This document shows positions 27,282-34,752 of a DNA stretch of 52,741 nucleotides, in pieces. The notes under the pieces were generated by a model. The model searched no databases. It saw nothing but the letters and a program-made list of their open reading frames with translations, and was not told the DNA's origin. Positions within the stretch are counted from its first letter, which is position 1. Every line of letters begins with the position of its first letter. The position numbers and the translations under genes are program-made. Origin of the DNA: Deltaproteobacteria bacterium (GTDB lineage: Bacteria > Myxococcota_A > Polyangia > Polyangiales > Sandaracinaceae); contig JAFLCL010000031.1 of the NCBI GenBank assembly GCA_017303575.1, forward strand, positions 1-52,741, written 5' to 3'.

Positions 27282-28372
27282 TCTCCCGCGTCGCAGACTG
27301 CTGCTTCTGGTTGGGCCGCTACCTCGAGCGCGCGGAGAGCACCGCGCGTCTCTTGCAGGTCACCGCGAGCCTCGCGCTCGATGGGGATCTCACTGCACGT
27401 CAGTGCTGGCATCCCGTGATCATCACCGCCGGCGAAGAGGCGACGTACACCGAGCGTCACGGAGAGGACGCGCTCGCGGATGGAGAGCGAGTCCAAGCGC
27501 ACCTCGCGCTCGATCCCGAGGTGGGCGTCTCGATCGTGCGTTCGATCGCGGGCGCGAGAGAGAACGCGCGATCGATGCGCGAGGTGATCTCGCTCGAGGT
27601 GTGGGAGAGCCTCAACGAGCTCCACCTCTATCTCCAGAGCGAGGCCGCCGAGCTCGCGTGGCGCGAGAACCGCTACGAGCACTACCGACGCGTGCGTACC
27701 GAGGTGCAGCTCGTGCTGGGCCTCCTCCGCGGGACGATGCTCCACGACGCGCCGATGCACTTCGCGTGGCTCGGCGTGCTGATCGAGCGCACCGGACAGA
27801 CGGCCCGCATCCTCGACGTGCACCACCACGCCTTCACCCACGTGGCGCGCCTCGGCCCGTCGGACACCGAGCGCGCGATCGCCGTGTCCCACTGGCTCTC
27901 GCTCTTGCGCGCCTGCTACGGCTTCGAGCCGTTCATGAAGATCCACCGGGGTGTGGTGACTGGCGAGGCCGTCGCCTCGTTCCTCGTGTTCGAGTCGCGC
28001 TTCCCGCGCGCCGTGCGCTACTGCGTCGTACGCGCGAGAGAGACGATGATCGCGACGCGTCCGCCGGACGTGCCCGCGCTGCGTGCGCTCGCGCTCCTCG
28101 ATCGCCTCGACGTCGATCTCGGCCGCGCCAAGGAGCACTCGCTCGACCCCTCGCGCTTGCACGCGCTGCTCACCGACGTGGTCGACACGACGCACGCGAT
28201 CTCGGCCGCGATCTCGGACGAGCTCTTCGGCGTCGAGCCGATCGCGACCGACTCGCCCTCGCGCGCGGACGCTCCATCGCACGCCCAACCGCAGACACAG
28301 TCCCAGTCCCAGTCGAGCGGCGGCTCGCAGTCCCAGTCGCAGTCACAGTCGAGCGGCGGGTCCCAGGGCTGA
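27278..28372 (+). CDS. Alpha-E domain protein with Ser/Gln-rich tail
   Basis: 364 residues. The all-helical Alpha-E domain fills about 1-310: [26 protein letters not shown] at the start, [31 protein letters not shown], then [33 protein letters not shown], and [17 protein letters not shown]. Its conserved His, Arg and Glu suggest an enzymatic or binding role, but no reaction is established. These proteins almost always accompany circularly permuted ATP-grasp genes, as here, with ATGA overlap. The last 30 residues are a low-complexity Gln/Ser/Gly tail that the core domain does not need. Confidence 0.9.
   Translation: MISRVADCCFWLGRYLERAESTARLLQVTASLALDGDLTARQCWHPVIITAGEEATYTERHGEDALADGERVQAHLALDPEVGVSIVRSIAGARENARSMREVISLEVWESLNELHLYLQSEAAELAWRENRYEHYRRVRTEVQLVLGLLRGTMLHDAPMHFAWLGVLIERTGQTARILDVHHHAFTHVARLGPSDTERAIAVSHWLSLLRACYGFEPFMKIHRGVVTGEAVASFLVFESRFPRAVRYCVVRARETMIATRPPDVPALRALALLDRLDVDLGRAKEHSLDPSRLHALLTDVVDTTHAISAAISDELFGVEPIATDSPSRADAPSHAQPQTQSQSQSSGGSQSQSQSQSSGGSQG
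28298..28363 (+). repeat. Short tandem CAG-TCN repeat encoding the Ser/Gln tail
   Basis: Two imperfect units of about 30-36 bases. Each is a run of CAG-TCN codons (Gln-Ser) followed by AGCGGCGG (Ser-Gly-Gly). Slippage at this repeat could change tail length in whole Gln-Ser steps without changing frame. Confidence 0.7.
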
Positions 28373-28498
28373 CGGCGAGGCGTCTCGTCGCTTGCGGCTC
28401 TCGATCGCCGTTCTCTCTGCGCTGCGGCCCTCTGCGGCGGAGAATTCTGCGATCGAGATCGTCTGCGGAGATCCACGCGGAGTACGCTGCGCGCACGC

Positions 28499-30334
28499 AT
28501 GCCGAACCTGCTCGCGATGTCGTTCGAAGGTGCGCTCACGCCGGCGTTCGACCTCCACTGCCTCGAGCCCGGCCGTACGCCGCCCGATGGCTGGGGCCTC
28601 GCGTGCTACCCCGGCGGTGAGCCTGCAGCGCTGGTGCTGAAGGAGGCGACGCCCGCGGAGGGCAGCCTGCGCGGCGCGCTCGTCTCGACGTGGGATCGCC
28701 TCGATTCGCCGATCTTCGTCGTGCACATCCGCACCGCGAAGTGGGGCGCCCTCACGGAGGCCAACACACAGCCCTTCCAGCGCGCGTGGGGTCGCCGTGA
28801 CTGGGTGATCGCGCACAGCGGCAGCCTCGAGCACAAGCTCGACCTCAAGAGTCGATTCGAGCCCGTCGGCTCGACGGACAGCGAGCAGGTGCTCTGCGAT
28901 CTCCTCGATCGCGCCGCCGCGCGCGACGCGCGCTCGCTCGGCGACATCCCACCCGAAGAGCTCCACGCATGGCTGCGCGAGCTCAACGCCCACGGCGCGC
29001 TCACCGTCGCGCTCTCGGACGGTCGCGATCTCGTCGTCTATGCCGATGGGGGTCAACGAGGCGGTGTGTTCGTGCGGGAGTTCCTCGCGCCTCACGCCGA
29101 GCTGTCGTTCGGCGACGAGGACCTGACCATCGACCTCACGCGCCGTGGGATCCGCGGGCGAAAGGGTCTCGTGTTCTCCTCCACGCCGCTCGCAGCCAAG
29201 CAGGGCGATCAGGGCGAGTGGCGGCGGCTCGAGCCAGGCCAGCTCGTGATCGCGCGACAAGGTGCAGTGATCGCCTCGTTGCTCGCTCCGCCTTCGCCGG
29301 CCCCAGCGTCGGCCGCACCCGCTGCGCCAGAGCCGCAGCCGAGCACCGGCTCGGTGCGCCCGCCGCGCCTCACGCACGAGAGCTCTCCCGGCGCCATTCC
29401 TGCGCCCACACCCAACGCCTTCCGACCCCGCGCGCGACCGATCGTGCCCACGACGCGCGCAGAGCGGCAGCGCTACGAGATCGTGCACCGCACCTCGTAC
29501 AAGTACGCGCAGGCCGTGGAGCGGAGCGCGCACCTGTTCCGCCTCTTTCCGCGGCACGATCGCCTGCAGCAGGTGCTGAGCTCCGAGGTCACGTGCTCGG
29601 TGGGTGCCGAGCAGCACGACTTCGAGGACGTGTTCGGCAACCGCGCGCGGCGCGTGATCATCGAGCACCCGTTCGAGGAGATGGTGATCGACGCACGCTC
29701 GACGGTGGAGCTTCTGGACGTGGAGCCACTCGACTTCCGCCGCGCGCGGGTTCGAACGACGATCCCGCTCGCGTGGATGCCCTGGCAACGTCAGGTGCTC
29801 CAGCCTTTCTTGCTTCCGTTCGAGCTGGCGGAGAGCGAGCTCGCGGAGCTGCACGACTACGCGATGACGTTCGCCTCGCGGAACGACTTCGAGGTGCTCG
29901 ACACGCTCATCGACCTCAACAGCACGATCTTCAGCGAGTACGAGTACAAGAGCGGCTCGACGACGCTCGCGAGCTCCGCGTTCGATTGCTACTCGAGCCG
30001 CCGCGGCGTGTGTCAGGACTTCGCGAACCTGTTCATCTGCCTCGCTCGCTTGATCGGCGTCCCAGCACGCTACGTGTGCGGCTATCTCTACACGGGACCG
30101 AAGCACCCGAACGCGCGCATGGCGGATGCGTCCCACGCCTGGGTGGAGGTCTACCTCCCCGAGGTGGGCTGGAAAGGGTTCGACCCCACCAATGGCGTGC
30201 TCACACAGACTGACCACGTGAGAGTGGCAGTCGGCAGGAACTACCGAGACGCGACGCCGACGTCGGGCGTCATCTACGTGGGTGGTGGCGGAGAGACATT
30301 GTCGGTGAACGTGGGCGTCACTCGGATCGAGTGA
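28499..30334 (+). CDS. Class II amidotransferase-like (Ntn) domain fused to a transglutaminase-like protease domain
   Basis: 611 residues. Residues 1-260 match the Ntn hydrolase/class II glutamine amidotransferase fold found beside Alpha-E genes (DGWGLACYPGGE, FVVHIRTAKWG, NTQPFQRAWGRRDWVIAHSGSL, STDSEQVLCDLL). The usual N-terminal nucleophile Cys2 is absent: the chain begins MPNLLAMSFEG, and no upstream start restores it. A Pro/Ala linker (about 262-320) leads to a transglutaminase-like domain with Cys505 in RRGVCQDFANLFICLARL, His546 in DASHAWVEVYLPEVGW and Asp near 561 in FDPTNG. It ends the cluster, 126 nt after the Alpha-E gene; TACGCT 10 nt before the ATG may give it its own promoter. 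Confidence 0.87.
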   Translation: MPNLLAMSFEGALTPAFDLHCLEPGRTPPDGWGLACYPGGEPAALVLKEATPAEGSLRGALVSTWDRLDSPIFVVHIRTAKWGALTEANTQPFQRAWGRRDWVIAHSGSLEHKLDLKSRFEPVGSTDSEQVLCDLLDRAAARDARSLGDIPPEELHAWLRELNAHGALTVALSDGRDLVVYADGGQRGGVFVREFLAPHAELSFGDEDLTIDLTRRGIRGRKGLVFSSTPLAAKQGDQGEWRRLEPGQLVIARQGAVIASLLAPPSPAPASAAPAAPEPQPSTGSVRPPRLTHESSPGAIPAPTPNAFRPRARPIVPTTRAERQRYEIVHRTSYKYAQAVERSAHLFRLFPRHDRLQQVLSSEVTCSVGAEQHDFEDVFGNRARRVIIEHPFEEMVIDARSTVELLDVEPLDFRRARVRTTIPLAWMPWQRQVLQPFLLPFELAESELAELHDYAMTFASRNDFEVLDTLIDLNSTIFSEYEYKSGSTTLASSAFDCYSSRRGVCQDFANLFICLARLIGVPARYVCGYLYTGPKHPNARMADASHAWVEVYLPEVGWKGFDPTNGVLTQTDHVRVAVGRNYRDATPTSGVIYVGGGGETLSVNVGVTRIE

Positions 30335-30343
30335 CGTGAGTCG

Positions 30344-30410
30344 CACCCCGGGGTGCAATCCCGGGGCAGGGAGAGGGATCGCCCTTCGCGGCGAGCCCGA
30401 CGAGCGGGCT
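30344..30410. repeat. Two-hairpin intergenic repeat, copy 1
   Basis: Hairpin 1 is CCCCGGGGT (30346-30354), GCA, ATCCCGGGG (30358-30366). Hairpin 2 is AGCCCG (30394-30399), ACGAG, CGGGCT (30405-30410). They are linked by 27 nt containing TCGCCCTTC. A second copy is at 31353-31418. This copy begins 10 nt after the transglutaminase stop and may act as its terminator. Confidence 0.7.
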
Positions 30411-30413
30411 GGG

Positions 30414-30747
30414 TCATGGGGTGACGAGCGCATCGATCTGCGCGGGGGGGTCGTCGTGCTCGTGTACCAAGATCACCTCGTAACCGTGCTCGCGGCCGTG
30501 ATCGCATCGAGCTCGTGTAGACCCAGACCTCGTGCCTCGCCGCGCCGCAGTCGACGGTGCGCGGCGGGCAGACCGACAGGCAGCCTCTCCGCACCCAGGA
30601 ATCGCCGAACGACTCCGAGTGAGTCGACCGGAAAGGTCCGCTCACCCTGAATCAGGGTGTCGTCGAGTCGAACGCGATGCGCACGGAAGCGACAACGGTT
30701 CACGGCCCCGGATGTTTCGCCCGCGAGGACACGCTCGGTCGCTCTCG
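30414..30747 (-). pseudogene. Possible gene remnant on the minus strand
   Basis: Within the 416-base gap between the transglutaminase gene and the macro-domain gene, the minus strand shows two pieces with protein-like composition in different frames. One is RVRLDDTLIQGERTFPVDSLGVVRRFLG (about 30670-30580). The other is EHGYEVILVHEHDDPPAQIDALVTP, ending at a stop at 30414-30416. One base restored near 30505 would join them. I recognise no family and the middle part reads poorly, so this is only a candidate. Apart from this and the repeat at 30344-30410 I see nothing else in the gap. Confidence 0.25.
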
Positions 30748-30750
30748 CGC

Positions 30751-31287
30751 TCAGGCCTCGGGACTCGTTCGCCACGCGTCGCCCCAGAAGGCACGACCGA
30801 AGACGTCGCAGGTGTCTTCGTCGAAGAGCACGAAGCGGATCTCGTCGAGCGCACGTTCACGCTCACGGCTCACGTCTGCCGCGATGCGCGCGGCCTGACC
30901 GACGGGGAAGCGGAAGACACCGCACGAGATGGCGGGGAGCGCGATCGTCTTCAGTCCTTCCCTCTCGGCCAGATCCAGCGAGGTGCGGAACGCCGACGCA
31001 AGGAGCGCGGGCGCATCGTTCATGCCCCACCGCGGCCCGACCGCGTGGATGACGAAGCGGGCGGGGAGCTGAAATCCCGGCGTGATGACGGCGCTCCCCG
31101 TGGGACAGCGCACGAGCGGCGCGACCTCGGGGAGCTGCTTGCACGCCTCGACGAGCTTCTTGCCGGCCGCTCGATGAATGGCACCGTCGACACCGCCACC
31201 CCCGAGGCAGCGCTCGTTCGCGGCATTCACGATCGCGTCCACGTCTTGAGTCGTGATGTCGCCTCGGATCACCGTGATGCGCGTCAT
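30751..31287 (-). CDS. Macro-domain O-acetyl-ADP-ribose deacetylase / ADP-ribosyl hydrolase (MacroD type)
   Basis: 178 residues. MTRITVIRGDITTQDVDAIVNAANERCLGGGGVDGAIHRAAG is the classic macro-domain start, with the NAAN motif and the GGGGVDGAIH loop of MacroD/YmdB enzymes. ALPAISCGVFRFPVGQAARIA is the second ADP-ribose-binding loop. These enzymes hydrolyse O-acetyl-ADP-ribose and remove mono-ADP-ribose from proteins or nucleic acids. ATG 31287 is preferred; an in-frame ATG lies 12 bases upstream, and neither has a ribosome site, but CATGCT lies 7 nt before 31287. The gene sits between two copies of the two-hairpin repeat. Confidence 0.9.
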   Translation of the reverse strand: MTRITVIRGDITTQDVDAIVNAANERCLGGGGVDGAIHRAAGKKLVEACKQLPEVAPLVRCPTGSAVITPGFQLPARFVIHAVGPRWGMNDAPALLASAFRTSLDLAEREGLKTIALPAISCGVFRFPVGQAARIAADVSRERERALDEIRFVLFDEDTCDVFGRAFWGDAWRTSPEA

Positions 31288-31352
31288 GCGCACCAGCATG
31301 CCAAACCCGCGCGAGGCTGACGATCGGTTCGCGAGGGGCGGCCGACTGACAT

Positions 31353-31418
31353 CACCCCGGGATCCAATCCCGGGGCAGTGTGAGCGGTCGCCCTTCTGGC
31401 AAGCCCGACGAGCGGGCT
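31353..31418. repeat. Two-hairpin intergenic repeat, copy 2
   Basis: Hairpin 1 is CCCCGGGAT (31355-31363), CCA, ATCCCGGGG (31367-31375), a perfect 9-bp stem. Hairpin 2 is AGCCCG (31402-31407), ACGAG, CGGGCT (31413-31418), identical to copy 1. The linker shares TCGCCCTTC. It lies 24 nt downstream of the minus-strand gene at 31442. Confidence 0.7.
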
Positions 31419-31441
31419 CGCTTCATCGACCCGCAAGCGGC

Positions 31442-31735
31442 TCACCCGTCGAGGTGCTCGATCATCACGTCGAGCAGCTCTTCGAACGTGACGTCGTCAC
31501 CCTCGCCCGCGGGCAAGTAGACATCGTTCGGGTCGCGAGGAGGCAGCTCGAGCGCGTAGTGGTAGCGGTCGGGGCCGAAGCGGAAGGTGCTGACGTAGAC
31601 GAGCCTGCCTGGGTGCGCGGCGGACGTGACGCCCAGGGCACAGAGGTCCGCTTCCCAATGATCCATCACCGCCCATCCGCGCGACGGCAGGTCCAATCGT
31701 GCGATCAGCGCGAGGATGCTCTCGTGCTTGGTCAT
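31442..31735 (-). CDS. Hypothetical small protein
   Basis: 97 residues, acidic, no signal peptide or transmembrane helix. It starts MTKHESILALIARLDLPSRGWAVMDHWEADLCALGV and continues RLVYVSTFRFGPDRYHYALELPPRDPNDVYLPAGEGDDVTFEELLDVMIEHLDG, a mixed alpha/beta pattern. I recognise no family. A perfect hairpin, CGTGG-TT-CCACG, lies one base before ATG 31735. It follows the nucleotidyltransferase pair by about 50 nt on the same strand and may be a third member of that module. Confidence 0.6.
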   Translation of the reverse strand: MTKHESILALIARLDLPSRGWAVMDHWEADLCALGVTSAAHPGRLVYVSTFRFGPDRYHYALELPPRDPNDVYLPAGEGDDVTFEELLDVMIEHLDG

Positions 31736-31784
31736 CGTGGAACCACGCTGACAGAGGAATGACCAGCCCCGGGCGGCCTGCCGA

Positions 31785-31991
31785 TCACTTCGCTGGCTCT
31801 TGCTCGGGACTCGGCATCGGCTCTCCGCGACGGAGCGCCGCCCAGCGGGCGCGGACTTCTGGCGTGGAGAGCTCGTAGGCGACGCGCGCGGTCTCCTCGA
31901 CCCAGGCGAGTCGCACGTGGATCGGCAATGCGGAGTACGTCGCGATCTGCTCGTCGGACACGTAGTAGTCGTAACCGCCACGCTCGCTCAC
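31785..31991 (-). CDS. Small acidic protein coupled to a nucleotidyltransferase
   Basis: 68 residues from GTG 31991, overlapping the stop of the nucleotidyltransferase gene (GTGA). It reads MSERGGYDYYVSDEQIATYSALPIHVRLAWVEETARVAYELSTPEVRARWAALRRGEP. The YxxYxxLPxxxRLxWLEE pattern is typical of small partner proteins found next to such transferases. The coupling and sizes resemble toxin-antitoxin modules of the nucleotidyltransferase type, but which component would be toxic is unknown. Confidence 0.65.
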   Translation of the reverse strand: MSERGGYDYYVSDEQIATYSALPIHVRLAWVEETARVAYELSTPEVRARWAALRRGEPMPSPEQEPAK

Positions 31992-32476
31992 GAGGCACTC
32001 CGCGGAAGAAGTCGTTCGAGGTGACGGAGATCGGCGAGGTCCTGCTCGCGCCCCGAAGCGCGCTTCATCGCGACGAGATCGGGGAGGCTCACGACACGCA
32101 CGGCGAGCTCGGTGGACGCTCGAACCACGGACCGAGCGACCAGATCGGCGCCTGGAATGGGAGGCGTGACGAGCACGTCGACCTCGCGGAGCGGATTCGA
32201 GGGATCCGTGAACGTCACCGCGATGAGGTTCCGTGCCAGTAGCGCCTCATCCGTTTCGGACGCGAGCGCCTCGAGCATGACCGGCAGCCTGCAGACGAGG
32301 CCGATCGACTCGAGCGCCACGCGACATGCCGCGAGCGCTGCGCGTTCGCGCGGCACGACGATGTCGACGTCGAACGTGGTTCGCGGGATGCCGTGCAAGT
32401 TCACCGCGAGGCCCCCGACGACGCAGTACGGAACGTTCGCCTCTTCCAGCGCTCGGGTGACGTCGCGGACGAACAT
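31988..32476 (-). CDS. Nucleotidyltransferase-fold protein (AbiEii / DUF6036-like)
   Basis: 162 residues. YCVVGGLAVNLHGIPRTTFDVDIVV contains the GG and DxD motifs of the polymerase-beta-like nucleotidyltransferase fold. The later REVDVLVTPP supplies the third acidic position, and LPDLVAMKRASGREQDLADLRHLERLL is the typical C-terminal helical signature of AbiEii and related transferases. Some relatives are antitoxins or toxins that transfer nucleotides to proteins or tRNA; others are uncharacterised. TAGCGT lies 6 nt before ATG 32476, indicating a leaderless transcript. It heads a two- or three-gene unit with 31785 and perhaps 31442. Confidence 0.75.
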   Translation of the reverse strand: MFVRDVTRALEEANVPYCVVGGLAVNLHGIPRTTFDVDIVVPRERAALAACRVALESIGLVCRLPVMLEALASETDEALLARNLIAVTFTDPSNPLREVDVLVTPPIPGADLVARSVVRASTELAVRVVSLPDLVAMKRASGREQDLADLRHLERLLPRSAS

Positions 32477-32550
32477 CGCTCGACGCTAGCATCGACCACG
32501 ACGGGCGAGGAAGGCGCGGGCACTCCGAAGAAACATGCGACGACGCACGA

Positions 32551-32597
32551 AACACGCGCGATGAACCTCCGACACGGGCGGCTCACGAGGAGGTTCC
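32551..32597 (+). promoter_or_regulatory. Conserved leader element, copy 1
   Basis: GAAAC, 17 nt, GACA is followed by AGGAGG 4 nt before ATG 32598. AACCTCC (32564-32570) is the exact complement of GGAGGTT (32589-32595), which includes the Shine-Dalgarno. Blocks AACACG and CCGACA are 12 nt apart, as in copies 2 (36677) and 3 (48022). Confidence 0.55.
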
Positions 32598-32790
32598 ATG
32601 CACACGTTCGTCTCGATTCGTGGTCCCCGGGTCTCGGCTCACTGCGCATCCACATCCGTGCTGCGCGCGCACGACACGAAGGAGGAACACAGCGCGCTCG
32701 ATCCGCTCGTCGACGAGGCCCACTCGAGTCGCCAGCACGTGGAAGCTCGAGCAGCCAGCGCAGCCGCGTGTCGTCGAATTGCCTCGTTGG
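32598..32790 (+). pseudogene. Degraded paralogue of the 151-residue protein at 36724
   Basis: The first 25 or so codons, MHTFVSIRGPRVSAHCASTSV, match MQALVSIRNPQVSAHCEATYA of the gene at 36724, and the upstream leader is also matched. LDPLVDEAHSS aligns with LDPYVNEGVAS. Similarity then fades and the rest of the 151-residue protein is absent. The frame stays open and runs in phase into the lipoprotein gene at 32853, so ribosomes starting at 32598 could make an N-terminally extended lipoprotein precursor. That would bury its signal peptide, and the lipoprotein has its own GAGG ribosome site. Confidence 0.55.
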
Positions 32791-32852
32791 CGGGGCTGTT
32801 CACACGGACGTCACTGGGCACGGGGCCTGCTCTCTCGGGCCACGAGGTCCTC

Positions 32853-34681
32853 ATGTCGCTCCGCTCGCTCCTGTGCCCGCTGCTCGTCGCCTCGTCTCTC
32901 GCGCTCTCGATGTCTGCATGCGCGAGCCTCGAGGCCGCCGACAAAGGCGTCGAGGAAGACGTGCCCCTCGATGGCAAGCTCGACTCGTTCCGCGCTCCGA
33001 CCGATCACGGGCGCATCGGCTTCGACCGTGTCGAGTTCGCCGAGCTCACCGCCGACGCAGGGTTCCATGCGTGGACGTTCATGCTCGAGGCCGAGGCCGA
33101 CGTCGTGATTCGCACGAGCCTCGCGATGCCAGGGACCGCGAGGTGGACACAGTCGTCTACCTCTATCGCGAAGGAACGCGCGGCTTCGGGCGCGCGCTCA
33201 CGTCGAACGACGATCGGCCGGGCACGCTCTTCTCGGCGATCTCGCGACACCTCGAGGCCGGCCGCTATCGCGTGCTTGTCAAGGGCTACGCGCGCACGAC
33301 GCGTGGACCCTTCTCGCTCGCCGTGACCTGCAGCGGCGCGGGATGCGGCACGCCGCCGGTCGATGCGTGTCTCCTCGGCGCGACGTTCTCGGACCTGCGC
33401 ACGAGCACACGACCGCGCGTGACGTTCGATCAGACCCTTCGGGTGACCGACGTGCCGACGCTTCCCGAGACGCTTCGCGCCCAGATCGTGCGCGCCGTCC
33501 AGCAGAGCGCGCACACCGACGTCACGACGGTCGAGGAGGCCTTCGCACGCGTCGATGGCGGCGTCGTCCAGCGCCTCGAGCTCTACGACGACCTCGGCGC
33601 GCGCACGTTCACCGCGATCGAGTACGGCGCGGGCGACAACAGCTACGGCGCGATCTTCGCGGGCCGGACGACCGACATCGCGGCACGCATCCAGGACGGC
33701 GATCTCGCGGACTGCAACGTCGGCATGGAGATCTGTCGATTGGGCACGACGTTTCGTGCGTTCGCCGAGGCCGACCAGCTCGTGTCCGAAGGAGAGCGCG
33801 TCGTCACCCGTCCGACGGACGTGAGCGGTGTGCGCGCGATGCAGCTCCTCTTCGCGGTGCGCGAGGCCTACGAAGAGGTGACCGACGTCCCGAGCGCGCT
33901 CGCGGCGGTCGATGGCGGTGAGATCAACGAGCTCGTCCGCCGCGATCCCGAGACCAGCGCGCTGTATGTGGCCTACGAGTTCGGCGCGGGCGACAACAGC
34001 TACGGCGCGATCTTCGCGGGGGACGAGCTCACACCCGTCGCGCGCGTCAACGACGCCGATCTCCACGACTGCCGCGTGCTCGGTGCGCCGATCGCGGCAC
34101 CCGAAGGCGAAGTGTGCGGGGGCATCGTCGCGTGCGGCCCGATGCTGCGCTGCGAAGGCTTCGTCGAAGAGATCGGTGGTCGCTGCGTGACGACGGTCGC
34201 GGTGCCCGGGGTCGATCTGCCCTGCTCGGCGACGCGCGCGTGCAGCGCGGGCCTCCACTGCAGCGGCATCTCGCGCGGACCCGAGGGGATCTGTCGTCCG
34301 AGCTGGATGCGCGCCACCTTCGATGGTGGCGCGCCCAACGCACGCATCCCCGACGGCGCGGCGGCCGGGCAGATCCACGCGATCAACGCGTTCGGCCTCG
34401 CGACCGTCGACACCGACGTCGAGCTCGACCTCGCGATCGCGCACGCGCGTCCCGCAGATGTCCGCGTCGTGCTCGTGAACCCCGCGGGCACGGAGGTCGT
34501 GGTGTTCGATGGCCCACGCGACATGCTCACCGGGACACGGATCGAAGGCACGCGCGCGGTGGGCTTCTCGGGCGACGAGTCCGTCAACGGCACCTGGCAG
34601 CTTCGCGTGATCGACACGCGGCGCGGCACCGTCGGCACGCTCGAGCGCTGGTCGCTCACGCTCGGCTCGCGTTGGGATTGA
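32853..34681 (+). pseudogene. Lipoprotein with duplicated module and P-domain, broken by an apparent one-base deletion
   Basis: Signal peptide and lipobox LALSMSAC are followed by FHAWTFMLEAEADVVIRTSLAMPG in one frame up to about 33138. From there DREVDTVVYLYREGTRGFGRALTSNDD continues in another frame to the stop at 34681. Adding one G to the run at 33132-33134 restores 610 codons. The restored protein has a PPC-like N-terminal domain and two copies of a module of about 120 residues containing EYGAGDNSYGAIFAG or EFGAGDNSYGAIFAG. A Cys-rich stretch and a C-terminal P-domain (VRVVLVNPAGTEVVVFDG, SVNGTWQLRVIDTRRGTVGTLERWSLTL) follow. Probably a surface lipoprotein of unknown role. Confidence 0.8.
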
Positions 34682-34752
34682 TCGCCCTCGCGAGCAGCGC
34701 GCGCTGCGCAGATCGGGCGAATGGAAAGGGTGTAGAGTCCGCGCTCGAGGTG

